DNA of 64,000 bases from Pseudomaricurvus albidus (GCF_018863235.1 NZ_JAHKRS010000001.1:248001-312000); one strand, 5' to 3'. Shown: positions 1-9,294, counted from the first letter of the stretch. The notes: a model not told the origin generated them from the letters alone. Numbers and translations: made by a program.

Positions 1-529
1 AATTGCCGTAACCCACATCCACATAGGCCTCAAACTCTTCTGTTGGTTTGCGGCTGACAAAGCTGACTGCACCGCCTGTGGTGTTGCGTCCATAGAGGGT
101 GCCCTGTGGCCCTTTCAGAACTTCAATACGTTCCATATCAAACAGCTGGAATCCGAGCATCGCCGGTGAACTGAGAAAGACTTCGTCAACATAAACACCG
201 ACTGTAGGGCTGTTGTTGGGGTTAAAATCATTCAGCCCTACACCGCGAATGGTAATCACCGGATTGCCAGAACCGAGTGTGTTCTTCACATCCAGATTTG
301 GGGTTTGTGCCCCGATCTGGGAGGGGTCACTCCAGTTAAGTTCGCGCAATTCATCGCCATTAAAGGCGGATACCGCGATGCCTACATCCTGCATACTTTG
401 GGCCCGCTTCTGGGCGGTGACCACAATTTCCTCAATATGAAGATCTTTCGCCAAACTGACCTGCGGAATAGTAAACGCCACCGTCATAATCGCAGCGACC
501 TCTTTTGCCAAGGGTTTTCTAAAGAACAT
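1..529 (-). CDS. TonB-dependent receptor, N-terminal part (cut by window edge)
   Basis: The first 176 codons of an outer-membrane TonB-dependent receptor; the rest lies beyond position 1. Read from ATG at 529 there is a signal peptide ending near VSLAKD, a TonB-box-like stretch EEIVVTAQKR, then the plug domain with ITIRGVG, VGVYVDEVF and the conserved RIEVLKGPQGTLYGRNTTGG followed by AVSFVSRKP. This wording is typical of the large receptor group that imports siderophores, glycans or hydrophobic compounds in marine gammaproteobacteria and sphingomonads; substrate cannot be told. It is divergent from the AraC regulator at 653, which is a plausible controller. Confidence 0.9.
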   Translation of the reverse strand, partial: MFFRKPLAKEVAAIMTVAFTIPQVSLAKDLHIEEIVVTAQKRAQSMQDVGIAVSAFNGDELRELNWSDPSQIGAQTPNLDVKNTLGSGNPVITIRGVGLNDFNPNNSPTVGVYVDEVFLSSPAMLGFQLFDMERIEVLKGPQGTLYGRNTTGGAVSFVSRKPTEEFEAYVDVGYGN

Positions 530-652
530 TTGCCGACTCCTCAAGTAACTTTTATTATCAGACTCCATTATTGAGGGACTTAAACACTGACGAAACGGCA
601 TGAAATGCCAAAAGCTGTCACCTGATGTACCTAGAATTCGGCGATTTTATTG

Positions 653-1687
653 ATGAACTCCTCTTACAAGGGCAATGCGGCACAGATTTCAGTGGCCTTT
701 GCTCGGGTAATTTTCCGGTATTTACAACGACACGGGATTGACCCTAAGCCTCTGTTGGCAACTCATGGTCTGACAGAGGATCTGCTGCGACAAGACGATC
801 AGCTAATCCCGATGACGGTATTTCTGGCGTTATTGAATCAAACCGCCTCGATGGCGAACGATCCTTTTCTCGGCCTGCACATTTACGAAGACATGGATTT
901 CACCGATCTGGGGCTGCTGGGTTACGCCATGCTCAACGCCACAACACTCTCGGATTATTGGCAGGCGAGCATTCGTTATTACAATGTGTATCAGGGGGAG
1001 AGCGAGCAGAAACTGATTATCAAGGAGGACTGCGTAGAGTTCACCTATCGGATCACCGATACCAGCCTGCCTTATTGCCGACACGATTCCGAGATGAGTA
1101 TTCTGTTTGACATTATGTTTTTGCGGCAGTTACTGGGGGATGACTGGACTCCCCGAGCGGTTCACTTTCAACACCCGGCACCAAGCGAGACGGATGAGTA
1201 TCAGCGTGTCATTCAGGCTCCGGTGGTTTTTAATCAACCCACCAACAAGTTAATCGTCGAGCGCAGCCTGCTGGATTTTGCCATCACCAGTGCCGACCAG
1301 CGCCTGTTTAACGTTCTTAAAGCCAGTCTGGAAACCCTGCAATCCCGCCTGCACACCAAGTCCGATCTGGAACAAACCATCAAAGACCACATCGCACACA
1401 CCATTGCTGACGAAATTCCCAACGTCGAACAAACTGCCAAACAGCTGCACATGAGCGTTCGCACATTACAGCGCCGTCTGTCAGACGCCAACCTGACTTA
1501 CAGCGAACTGATTGATGAAACCCGGAAGATGCTGGCGGAACAATATCTGGAAGAAACCCGGTTGCCTCAAACCGAGATTGCCTCATTGTTAGGCTACTCT
1601 GGATCCAAGGCATTTTATCGGGCATTTACCCGCTGGCACGGAGTAACTCCCCAGGATTATCGCAAGACGTATGGAATGCAGAATTGA
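653..1687 (+). CDS. AraC family transcriptional regulator (Arabinose_bd/OruR-like type)
   Basis: A cytoplasmic DNA-binding regulator of about 344 residues. The N-terminal two thirds resemble the ligand-binding domain of the OruR/ArgR-type AraC group (RVIFRYLQRHGIDP, DPFLGLHIYEDMDFTDLGLLGYAM); the C-terminal part is the double helix-turn-helix (VEQTAKQLHMSVRTLQRRL, then TEIASLLGYSGSKAFYRAFTRW). I use ATG at 653 rather than the overlapping TTG at 650. It faces away from the TonB receptor start with 123 bp between them, so regulation of that receptor is inferred, not shown. Members of this group often control hydrophobic-substrate uptake and degradation. Confidence 0.9.
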   Translation: MNSSYKGNAAQISVAFARVIFRYLQRHGIDPKPLLATHGLTEDLLRQDDQLIPMTVFLALLNQTASMANDPFLGLHIYEDMDFTDLGLLGYAMLNATTLSDYWQASIRYYNVYQGESEQKLIIKEDCVEFTYRITDTSLPYCRHDSEMSILFDIMFLRQLLGDDWTPRAVHFQHPAPSETDEYQRVIQAPVVFNQPTNKLIVERSLLDFAITSADQRLFNVLKASLETLQSRLHTKSDLEQTIKDHIAHTIADEIPNVEQTAKQLHMSVRTLQRRLSDANLTYSELIDETRKMLAEQYLEETRLPQTEIASLLGYSGSKAFYRAFTRWHGVTPQDYRKTYGMQN

Positions 1688-1722
1688 GAACAGAACTGTT
1701 CAGTCTTCAAACATAGAAATCA

Positions 1723-2613
1723 TTAAGCCACTTTGTCCGCACCACGCAGCATCGCATCGATCAACTCACGAGCATCAAACTTGGTCAGAGCCTCATCCGC
1801 CCCCACCTGTTTGGCCTGCCCAACGCTGATCTCACTGGACAAGGATGTGTGAAGAATAATATAGGCCTGAGATAGTTGCGGATTATCACGAATCGCAAAG
1901 GCCAGTTCATAACCATCCAGCCCCGGCATCTCAATATCGCTGACCAGCACATCCACCGGATTACCCGCTGCCGCCTGCTCACACATGTAGTTGAGGCCAT
2001 CCTGCCCGTCATGGGTAAAGTGATAGGGGACATTGATGTTGTCCAGCGCATCACTCAACTGTTTTCTGGCCGCCCGTGAGTCATCCACCAACAGCAGATG
2101 GAGTGGCTTGAGTTTTTCACGCTGCACATCGGTAATGGTTGTTCGCGCCCGGCCGGGAGCCAGCGGGAACAAACGGGACATGATGACTTCAACATCCAGC
2201 AGCTGCACCAGCTTGTCCTGCTCTTTCACCAAACCGGTGATGTAAACGTGATTGCCCAGATTGCTGTCCGGTGGCTGAATGTCACGCCAGTTGGTCTGGA
2301 TGATCTGTTCGATACTTCGCACCAAAAAACCCACAGTCTGACGCTGCACATCAGTGACAATGATGTAACTGCCGGCTTTCTCCTCGTCGGTCACGGGACG
2401 TCTGCCGACAGCGTGGGCCAGGTCGATAACGGTGATGGTATTGCCTCTGAAATTCAGTGCGCCGATGACACTGGGATGCTGTTTCACCATGGGGGTAACT
2501 GGCGTGTACGGAATCAACTCCCGGATCTTCAGGGTACCCAGACCGAAAATCTGGCTGCCGGAGAGGCGGAATAACAGCACGCCCTGGGAATGCTCAGACC
2601 TCTGGGTGGACAT
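1723..2613 (-). CDS. cheV: Chemotaxis coupling/response protein CheV
   Basis: CheV links chemoreceptors to the CheA kinase and tunes signalling by its phosphorylated receiver. Residues 10-155 are a CheW-like coupling domain (RELIPYTPVTPM, NFRGNTITVIDL); residues 172-290 are a response-regulator receiver with acidic pair D177-D178, phospho-acceptor D226 in VSDIEMPGLDGYEL, T256 and K278. Length of 296 residues is usual. GGAG sits 7 bp ahead of the ATG. It stands alone here, convergent with the AraC gene; no flagellar or che genes lie beside it. Confidence 0.95.
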   Translation of the reverse strand: MSTQRSEHSQGVLLFRLSGSQIFGLGTLKIRELIPYTPVTPMVKQHPSVIGALNFRGNTITVIDLAHAVGRRPVTDEEKAGSYIIVTDVQRQTVGFLVRSIEQIIQTNWRDIQPPDSNLGNHVYITGLVKEQDKLVQLLDVEVIMSRLFPLAPGRARTTITDVQREKLKPLHLLLVDDSRAARKQLSDALDNINVPYHFTHDGQDGLNYMCEQAAAGNPVDVLVSDIEMPGLDGYELAFAIRDNPQLSQAYIILHTSLSSEISVGQAKQVGADEALTKFDARELIDAMLRGADKVA

Positions 2614-2643
2614 CGTATGGCTCCGAATTGCAGTGACTTTGGC

Positions 2644-2671
2644 TAAAGTCTACGTTTGGTTAAAGTCTACG
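2644..2671. repeat. Direct repeat TAAAGTCTACG upstream of cheV
   Basis: Two exact copies of the 11-mer TAAAGTCTACG start at 2644 and 2661 (17 bp period), 31-58 bp ahead of the cheV start codon. Position suggests a regulator site in the cheV promoter; no matching factor is recognised. Confidence 0.5.
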
Positions 2672-2718
2672 GCCTCAGATGACTGGTGAACTCTGGATCG
2701 GGGTTACCGAACAGAGCC

Positions 2719-3012
2719 TCAAATCCGAGTGCTCAACCTTTTTATCGACTGCAGCGGCGTTAACTGTAATGGTTTTTTTGCCCAGAACTCGGGCGAGTCA
2801 GAGCCATAGCGACGCATAAAGCGGCACAAGAGCGCGTAGAGTCTCGACAGCACAGGAGCAATGGCCTTGCGCAGCTCGTGGTCTTCGCCCATGGCCTGAT
2901 CCAGCTCCACATCCTCTTCCGTACCCCAGCCAATGGACAAAATAGTGGCAGTGAAGGTATCCCGCGCCGGGTCAAAATCCATCTCGGCCAAGCGCTCGGG
3001 CGAGATAGCCAT
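2719..3012 (-). CDS. Hypothetical protein at end of opp-like operon
   Basis: A 97-residue ORF that I do not recognise. It begins 36 bp after the OppF-like gene on the same strand, so it may be the last gene of that operon. The N-terminal half is acidic (TEEDVELDQAMGEDHELRKA) and the C-terminal half basic and helical (LSRLYALLCRFMRRYG), ending with LQSIKRLSTRI. No signal peptide or membrane segment. The ribosome binding site before ATG 3012 is weak, and upstream in-frame extension is closed by a TGA near the OppF stop, so the gene itself is only moderately certain. Confidence 0.5.
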   Translation of the reverse strand: MAISPERLAEMDFDPARDTFTATILSIGWGTEEDVELDQAMGEDHELRKAIAPVLSRLYALLCRFMRRYGSDSPEFWAKKPLQLTPLQSIKRLSTRI

Positions 3013-3048
3013 TGATGGCCGAGATATCCAGTACCCGAGGATCAGCTG

Positions 3049-4008
3049 TCAATCATCGTACAGGTGACAGGCCACAAGATGATCACTGGCCACCGGTTTC
3101 AGCAAGGGGCGCTCCTGACGACATCGCTCCATAATCCGATCGCAGCGTCCGGCAAAACGACATCCGGCTGGGAGATTCACCGGTGAAGGCACCTCGCCAA
3201 CGATGGCATCGTGGGCCCTCTGTTTTTCTTTTTGTGGGTCGGCCAGCGGATTGGACTTGGTCAACGCCTGGGTATAGGGATGTCGGGGCGAAAAGAACAC
3301 CTCATCAGACGGCCCCTGTTCCACCACGGACCCCAGATACATCACCACCATGGTGTCTGAAATATAGCGAACCATGGATAGATCGTGGGCAATAAACAAC
3401 AGGGTTAACCCCATGGATTGCTGCAACTCACCCAGCAGGTTGATGACCTGCGCCTGAACTGACACATCCAGTGCCGAGATGGGTTCATCGCAGACCACAA
3501 AGCCGGGCTCGGTAATCAGTGCCCGGGCAATGCCGATACGCTGACGCTGGCCGCCGGAGAACTCATGAGGGTAGCGGCCCAGATAGGCAGGATTCAGACT
3601 GACTTTTTCCAGCCAACTGGCCGCCAGTTCACGTCGCTGTTGCGCATTGTGTTTTTGACCACCGGTTTGCAGTCGCAAGGGCTCCGTCAGGATTTCCTCA
3701 ATGGTCATTCGCGGATTCAGGGACGCATAGGGATCCTGAAAAATCATTTGAATGTCTTTGCTCAAACGACGGAAATCGGCCGAGGTGTACCGCTCAGGCA
3801 ACGGTTCTCCCCGAAACAACACCTGCCCCCCGGATTTTTCGTGCAAGCCCACCAGGGTTTTGCCCAATGTGGACTTGCCCGAACCACTTTCTCCCACGAG
3901 ACCGACAATGGCGTTCTCTTTGATATTCAGACTGACATCATCCACCGCGTAGAGGGTTTCGCTACCCACCTGAAAATGTTTGCTCAGGTTCTTAATTTCC
4001 ATCAGCAT
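3049..4008 (-). CDS. Oligopeptide-type ABC transporter ATP-binding protein (OppF-like)
   Basis: One of the two ATPases powering the dipeptide/oligopeptide-type importer encoded by this operon. Walker A GESGSGKST, Q-loop MIFQDPYASLNPRM, signature SGGQRQRIGIARAL, Walker B VVCDEPISALD and switch His in IAHDLSMV are all intact. The C-terminal oligopeptide/dipeptide extension (GCRFAGRCDRIMERC) carries the cysteine cluster seen in OppD/OppF proteins. Length of 319 residues fits OppF. ATG 4008 has GGGGG 7 bp upstream and overlaps the stop of the OppD-like gene by 7 bp. Confidence 0.93.
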   Translation of the reverse strand: MLMEIKNLSKHFQVGSETLYAVDDVSLNIKENAIVGLVGESGSGKSTLGKTLVGLHEKSGGQVLFRGEPLPERYTSADFRRLSKDIQMIFQDPYASLNPRMTIEEILTEPLRLQTGGQKHNAQQRRELAASWLEKVSLNPAYLGRYPHEFSGGQRQRIGIARALITEPGFVVCDEPISALDVSVQAQVINLLGELQQSMGLTLLFIAHDLSMVRYISDTMVVMYLGSVVEQGPSDEVFFSPRHPYTQALTKSNPLADPQKEKQRAHDAIVGEVPSPVNLPAGCRFAGRCDRIMERCRQERPLLKPVASDHLVACHLYDD

Positions 4009-5072
4009 GTTGAAGCCCCCGGTTGATACAGAGCGTCAACATCTACCTGCGCCTGAGCGTGCTGCAACCAACAGCGGGAGGCGTGACTGTCACCGACCGA
4101 AATCAACTCCGGTAACTGCTGCTCACAGACATTCATGGCATAGTCACAACGTCGACAATAGCCACAACCGGCCGGCGGGGAAAACAAATCCGGCGGACTG
4201 CCGGGAATCGCCATCAGTCTCTCACCGACATGCATGGAGGCCGTTGGCATGGCCGCTTTGAGTCCCAGGGTGTAGGGATGTGCACTGCGATAAAAAATAT
4301 CATCCACACTGCCCCGCTCGACAATTTGTCCTGCGTACATGACGGCCACCTGATCCGCCATACGAGCCACCACCCCCAGATCGTGGGTGATCAGCACAAT
4401 GGCCATTCCCTCTTCGCGCTGAATTTCCCGCATCAGTTCCAGCACCTGATTCTGAATGGTCACATCCAGTGCGGTGGTGGGTTCATCGGCGACCAGCACC
4501 GACGGACTGCAGGCGAGACTCATGGCAATCACTGCCCGCTGCAACATGCCGCCAGAGAATTCAAACGGGTATTGTCGAACGCGCTTGCGCGCTTCAGGGA
4601 TCCTGGTGCGCTCCAGTAAATCCACCGCTCGTTTAAGAGCATCCCCGTGCCCCATTCCCCGATGGATCATCAACGTCTCGGCGATCTGCTCGCCAATGCG
4701 CATGGTGGGATTCAGGGCGCTCATGGGATCCTGAAACACCATGCTGATATCGACACCGCGAATTTTATTCAATTGTTTGACCGGTAAATGCAACAGCTCT
4801 TTACCATTCAACTTCGCCGAACCACTGACAATCCTGCCCGGAGGCATCGGAATCAATCCCATGATACTCATCATGGTGACGGACTTGCCGCAGCCGGATT
4901 CGCCGACCACGCCCAGTGTCTCGCCTGGCTGTACCGAAAAGGACACGCCCCGCACTGCCTGTACACGTCCACCCTGTGCCGAAAACTCCACCTGCAAATT
5001 GTCCACGGCGAGTGCCGGTGTCTCATCCGGTTTGCGGTTCAACGGATGGTTATCAATGTCGCTCATGCTCAA
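4002..5072 (-). CDS. Oligopeptide-type ABC transporter ATP-binding protein (OppD-like)
   Basis: Second ATPase of the importer, 356 residues. Walker A GESGCGKS, Q-loop MVFQDPMSALNPTM, signature SGGMLQRAVIAMSLA, Walker B VLVADEPTTALD and ITHDLGVVARMADQ are present; the C-terminal region has the Cys-rich GCGYCRRCDYAMNVC segment found in this family. The start overlaps the stop of the OppC-like gene by 4 bp (ATGA), consistent with translational coupling; a second in-frame ATG (MSDID) lies two codons in. Confidence 0.93.
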   Translation of the reverse strand: MSMSDIDNHPLNRKPDETPALAVDNLQVEFSAQGGRVQAVRGVSFSVQPGETLGVVGESGCGKSVTMMSIMGLIPMPPGRIVSGSAKLNGKELLHLPVKQLNKIRGVDISMVFQDPMSALNPTMRIGEQIAETLMIHRGMGHGDALKRAVDLLERTRIPEARKRVRQYPFEFSGGMLQRAVIAMSLACSPSVLVADEPTTALDVTIQNQVLELMREIQREEGMAIVLITHDLGVVARMADQVAVMYAGQIVERGSVDDIFYRSAHPYTLGLKAAMPTASMHVGERLMAIPGSPPDLFSPPAGCGYCRRCDYAMNVCEQQLPELISVGDSHASRCWLQHAQAQVDVDALYQPGASTC

Positions 5073-6511
5073 CCTTTCATCTTTGCATCGAGGGCGTCAC
5101 GCAGACCATCGCCCAACAGGTTAAACGCCAGCACCGTCAAACTGATAAACAGTGCGGGAAATAACAATTCGTGGGGATGGCTCATAAAGGACTTCACGCC
5201 ATCATTACACATCGCGCCCCAGCTGGGTGTCGGTGGGGCAACGCCCATGCCGATGAACGACAAAAACGCTTCGGTAAAGATGGCAGACGGAATGGAAAAG
5301 GTTAACGACACCAGCACAACACCCATCACGTTGGGCAGCATGTGGCGCCAAATTAAATAATGGGTATTGGCTCCCATCAACTGGGCGGCCTCAACAAAGG
5401 GTTGCTCACGCAGCTGCAACACCTGTCCCCGCACCAACTTGGCAGCCGTCGGCCAGCCCAGCAGCACCATGGCAATCAGCATCGGCGTCACGCCGCTCTC
5501 ACCGGGACCAATCCCCATGGCCACGCGAAACAAAATCATGAACAACAAAAACGGCAGGGCAATCACAAAGTCGGCAAAGCGCATCATGACTTCATCAATG
5601 CGTCCTCCAAGATAGCCCGACACGCCGCCGTAGAGAATGCCAATTGCCACAAACAGCAAGGGCGCGACAATGCCAATAAATAACGATGTCTGACCACCAT
5701 AGACCAGCCTCGCCATCAGATCGCGACCGAGGTAATCGGTGCCCATCAAATGGCGTTTCAACTCGACCTCCTGCCCCAGCATCGCCTCGGCGTCATTGGC
5801 ATCCACCAGCCCGCGACTGAGTGCCGCACGCAAACTGATGGCGTGTCGCGGTTTCACTTCAACCGTGCTGTAATCCGACAATTGTCCGTCGTAACTTACC
5901 GCCTGAACCGAATAGTAATAACTGATGTTTTGCAGCTTGAGTCGATCTTCAAACGAAATCTGACCCGGTTGATCCGTCTGCCCCAGTGGCAACCCCAAAT
6001 CGGCCGGACCGCTGGGCACCAGCAGATGTCGATACACCCGATAGCCGATGGCACCGGCAAGCGGCTGCCAACTCAGGCGGACCGATTCGGTATTGGCTTC
6101 GCCAACCACTTCCAGCCCCGCAACTTTTGCCCGCGAATCAAAGGGCGCTGTCTGCAACTGTCGACGCTCGCCCTCTTCGACAAAACGTCCGGCCCAGGGT
6201 TTTGTATCCACCACCAGCGACTGACGTCCCAATCCCGGAGGCTGGGAAATCTGCGTCAGATCCTGCTCGGCAATATCAAACGACACAAACAGCGGCAGCA
6301 AATAAGAAAAGGACAGCAAGCCGATGATCAAATACAGGGAATAGATCGCCCGGCGATTGCGCTTCAGTCGCTGCCAGGTGTCCTGCCAGAATGACAGGGA
6401 CGGCCGCACGATCAGATCTGCCTGACGGGTTTTCACCAGCGGTTCAAAATCCGCCGGCGTCATTTGCGGGTTGGAGGTTAAGGTCGGATTGGTCTCCAGA
6501 GTCTGATTCAT
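5069..6511 (-). CDS. OppC-like ABC permease with inserted fibronectin-III-like domain
   Basis: Inner-membrane permease of the importer, 480 residues against about 300 for ordinary OppC. Residues 1-57 are cytoplasmic, 58-78 the first membrane helix, then a long periplasmic insert of about 170 residues before the conserved HLMGTDYLGRDLMARL (254-269) and the five-helix permease core with the EAA loop (FVEAAQLMGANTHYLIWRHMLPN split across about 395-417). Within the insert, residues 130-221 read like a fibronectin type III fold: VRLSWQPLAGAIGYRVYR near 144-161 and ISYYYSVQAVSYDGQLSDYS near 196-215. ATG 6511 is chosen over the longer 6538 start because AGGGGGTGATGGC precedes it and it follows the OppB stop by 4 bp. 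Confidence 0.93.
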   Translation of the reverse strand: MNQTLETNPTLTSNPQMTPADFEPLVKTRQADLIVRPSLSFWQDTWQRLKRNRRAIYSLYLIIGLLSFSYLLPLFVSFDIAEQDLTQISQPPGLGRQSLVVDTKPWAGRFVEEGERRQLQTAPFDSRAKVAGLEVVGEANTESVRLSWQPLAGAIGYRVYRHLLVPSGPADLGLPLGQTDQPGQISFEDRLKLQNISYYYSVQAVSYDGQLSDYSTVEVKPRHAISLRAALSRGLVDANDAEAMLGQEVELKRHLMGTDYLGRDLMARLVYGGQTSLFIGIVAPLLFVAIGILYGGVSGYLGGRIDEVMMRFADFVIALPFLLFMILFRVAMGIGPGESGVTPMLIAMVLLGWPTAAKLVRGQVLQLREQPFVEAAQLMGANTHYLIWRHMLPNVMGVVLVSLTFSIPSAIFTEAFLSFIGMGVAPPTPSWGAMCNDGVKSFMSHPHELLFPALFISLTVLAFNLLGDGLRDALDAKMKG

Positions 6512-6515
6512 GCCA

Positions 6516-7460
6516 TCACCCCCTGACCTTGCCGACACGAATTCTCGGATCTATAAAGCCGTAGAGAATGTCCACCAACAGCACCATGATCACCAAAAAC
6601 GCACCGTAAAAAACGGTGGTGCCCATGATCACGGTGTAATCCAGTTGCTGTACCGCCTGCACAAAAAAACGACCCAGCCCCGGAATGGCAAACACCAGCT
6701 CGACCACAAAGCCACCGGTGGTAATGGCGGCAATGGACGGTCCCAACACGGTAATGACTGGCAGAATGGCATTGCGCAATTGATGCTTGTAGAAAATTCG
6801 CAGCGGCGGCACCCCCTTGGCCTTGGCGGTGCGAATGTAATCGGCACTGGTCACTTCCAGCATGGAAGAACGCATCAAACGGGTCAGGTAGGCCATGGTG
6901 CCCAGGCCCAGCACCAGTGCGGGAACCAGCATGTGCCCGAAACTCCCCCAGCCCGCCACCGGCAACAGAGAGAAACCGAGCCATTCATTCATGGCGAGAA
7001 TACCCAATTGCCCCAACATGGCGAACACAAAACTGGGCACCGATACCGCGATCACCACGAGGAACATAATCACACTGTCGGGCCAGCGGTCCCGATAGAC
7101 TGCGGTCAAGGCTCCCCAGATCACACCGCCAACCGTCGCAATGATTAACGCCAACACGCCCAATACCGCAGACACCGGGAAGTGTTCGCGAATGATGTCG
7201 TTGACGTAACGGTTCTTTTGCGTGAACGAGATTCCAAAATCACCGCGCAACATATTGCCGAGAAAAATTCCGTACTGCTGCCACACCGGTTTATCCAGCC
7301 CGTAGCGAGCTTCCAGATTGCGACGGATCTCGGGCGCGACCGCTTTTTCGTTGGCCAGCGGATCCCCCGGTACGGAGTGCATGCCGATAAACGTGGCGGT
7401 GGCAATAAACCAGATGGTAATCACCCCTGACAGCAGGCGTTTTAAAATAAACTGTGTCAC
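6516..7460 (-). CDS. OppB-like ABC permease
   Basis: Partner permease of the OppC-like subunit, about 314 residues. It has the N-terminal membrane helix (FILKRLLSGVITIWFIATATF), the family's periplasmic loop with PGDPLANEKA and RYGLDKPVWQQYGIFLGNMLRGDFG, and the core with the EAA loop YIRTAKAKGVPPLRIFYKHQLRNA and the conserved GGFVVELVFAIPGLGRFFVQAV. I place the start at GTG 7460 because AAGGA lies 8 bp upstream; a longer reading to 7493 adds residues with no homology-like pattern. It lies between the binding protein and OppC-like genes. Confidence 0.92.
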   Translation of the reverse strand: MTQFILKRLLSGVITIWFIATATFIGMHSVPGDPLANEKAVAPEIRRNLEARYGLDKPVWQQYGIFLGNMLRGDFGISFTQKNRYVNDIIREHFPVSAVLGVLALIIATVGGVIWGALTAVYRDRWPDSVIMFLVVIAVSVPSFVFAMLGQLGILAMNEWLGFSLLPVAGWGSFGHMLVPALVLGLGTMAYLTRLMRSSMLEVTSADYIRTAKAKGVPPLRIFYKHQLRNAILPVITVLGPSIAAITTGGFVVELVFAIPGLGRFFVQAVQQLDYTVIMGTTVFYGAFLVIMVLLVDILYGFIDPRIRVGKVRG

Positions 7461-7508
7461 TGCGCAGTTCCTTGTGCAAAACGTTTGAGCCAATACATTT
7501 AATGCGCG

Positions 7509-9161
7509 CTATGAATCCGCTGGCGGTTCGATATAGGCAAAATTGAAATTGGGGTCGCCACCCAGCGCCCGACGCGAGACACCTTTCAGGCGCGGATGAT
7601 TCACGTACACCCGCCCGCGCTCGTAGAGAGGCACAATCACCGCGTCTTCAAAAATGATGCGCTGCAGCTGATCAAAGGCGTGTACACGTTCACTCACATC
7701 CAGCGAGCGCTGCGCCACTTCAACCCAGTGATCGTATTCTTCGCTGGCGTAACGGCCACGGTTGTTCATGTTGTGGCTGGCAAACAGATCGGCATAGGTC
7801 AGCAAATCGTCGTAGTCCGGCCCCCAACCAGAGACCACCAGGTCAAACTCGCCGGTTCCCATTTTCGCCAATCGCTGTTTGAAAATCTGCATGTCCACAC
7901 GGATTTCCAGCCCCAGCGCCTGCCCCAGCATGGTTTGCAAATACTCTGCCGTTTTCTGCCCTCCCGGGCTGTCATCCGCCAACAGAGTGATTGGCGGTAG
8001 CGTCTCAACACCCAATTCCTGCTTCGCCTTGTCCAGATAGCGCCTGGCTTTTTCCATATTCAATTCAGGTTTCTGCGCCGGATGCTCGCGCACAAAAAAA
8101 TCTTTCTCGCCTTTCATCCAGCGCGGAAACAAGGTGTAAGTGGGATAACTGCCGGGGCTGCCCATCACCTTGTAAACGAGATCATCGGTATTGAATACCT
8201 GCTGAATCGCCTTGCGCAGATGGCGGTTGCGGGTCACCCGGTCTGCGCGCTGGTTGAACTCGATATAAAAGATGGCCCCGTCGAGAAATGTTTTGATCTG
8301 CATGCGCTCGCGCAGCGCACCTTCGAGACTTTCGGAGTTGAGATCACTGGCGATGGCCACCTTGTGATCGCGGTACAGGTTCATCCGCGCATTGGCATCT
8401 TCGGTGATGTAGGGAATGTCGATCAGGTTCAGCCAGATGTTGTCGCGATTCCAGTAGTGCGGATTTTTCGACATGCTCACCGAAGCCCCGTGCACCCATT
8501 TCGACAGGGTAAAGGGACCGTTATAGAGCAGGTCTTCGGCATCGGCACCGTAACGGGAACCTCTGGCGGTGTAGAAGGATTCCTTGACCGGAAACAGGGT
8601 ACGGAAAGCCGTCAGCCCTAGAAAGTAGGGACAGGGTTGATGCAGGGAAACTTCCAGCGTGTGATCATCCAGCGCCCGCACTCCCAGCTGTGAAGGATCC
8701 ATACGACCCTCGTTGACAGCCTGCGCGTTAGTGATCGGAAACAGAATCGAGGCGTATTCGGAAGCCACCGAAGGCGTCACCGCCTGCTGCCAGGAGAACA
8801 CAAAATCCTGTGCCGTGACCCGGGAACCGTCGCTCCATCGGGCGTCTTTGCGCAACCAGAAGGTGGCGCCATCATCCCGCAACTGCCAGCGCTCCGCCAC
8901 ACCGCCCACCAGATTGCCCTCAGCATCGTAGCGCAGCAGGCCTTCCATCACATGGCCGAGGATCATCCCGCTGACCGAATCGGTCGAGGTAATGGCGTTA
9001 AGATCGGGGGGCTCCTGACTCATGGCCAGACGAATAGTCCGCGACTCGTAATCCAGTCCCTCAGCCTGAACACTACCGCTCGACATCAGGCAAAACAACA
9101 GACACCACATACCTGTGATCCGCTGGATGCCGGCCACAGAATGCCACCTGAAAAAGCCCAT
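7509..9161 (-). CDS. Periplasmic oligopeptide-binding protein (OppA-like, SBP family 5)
   Basis: Solute-binding component of the importer, about 550 residues. A signal peptide (MWCLLFCLMSSGSVQAEG) is followed by the family-5 features: IRLAMSQEPPDLNAITSTDS, EGLLRYDAEGNLVGGVAERW, DGATFWLRKDARWSDGSRVTAQDF split over about 100-125, YNGPFTLSKW, NPHYWNRDNI, and the C-terminal LVVSGWGPDYDDLLTYADLF. No lipobox is seen, so it is probably free in the periplasm. Starts at 9170 and 9161 are both possible behind TAGGA; 9161 gives the better spacing. First gene of the five-gene transporter operon. Confidence 0.92.
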   Translation of the reverse strand: MGFFRWHSVAGIQRITGMWCLLFCLMSSGSVQAEGLDYESRTIRLAMSQEPPDLNAITSTDSVSGMILGHVMEGLLRYDAEGNLVGGVAERWQLRDDGATFWLRKDARWSDGSRVTAQDFVFSWQQAVTPSVASEYASILFPITNAQAVNEGRMDPSQLGVRALDDHTLEVSLHQPCPYFLGLTAFRTLFPVKESFYTARGSRYGADAEDLLYNGPFTLSKWVHGASVSMSKNPHYWNRDNIWLNLIDIPYITEDANARMNLYRDHKVAIASDLNSESLEGALRERMQIKTFLDGAIFYIEFNQRADRVTRNRHLRKAIQQVFNTDDLVYKVMGSPGSYPTYTLFPRWMKGEKDFFVREHPAQKPELNMEKARRYLDKAKQELGVETLPPITLLADDSPGGQKTAEYLQTMLGQALGLEIRVDMQIFKQRLAKMGTGEFDLVVSGWGPDYDDLLTYADLFASHNMNNRGRYASEEYDHWVEVAQRSLDVSERVHAFDQLQRIIFEDAVIVPLYERGRVYVNHPRLKGVSRRALGGDPNFNFAYIEPPADS

Positions 9162-9262
9162 ATCCCCCATTCCTAAGTCACTTATTACCCTCAAGCATAA
9201 AGGTTTTCATGGGCAGATGAGACGGGAAATTGTCAATCCTGTGAAATTCCGAAGCCCGGACG

Positions 9263-9294
9263 TAAAAAACCAGCGCCTCCGTGAACAGAGACGC
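9263..9294 (-). terminator. Rho-independent terminator after the GrxA-like gene
   Basis: Read on the minus strand, a GC-rich hairpin (9272-9294, arms AGCGtCTC and GGAGGCGCT) is followed by GGTTTTTTA. It separates the glutaredoxin gene from the transporter operon downstream. Confidence 0.65.
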
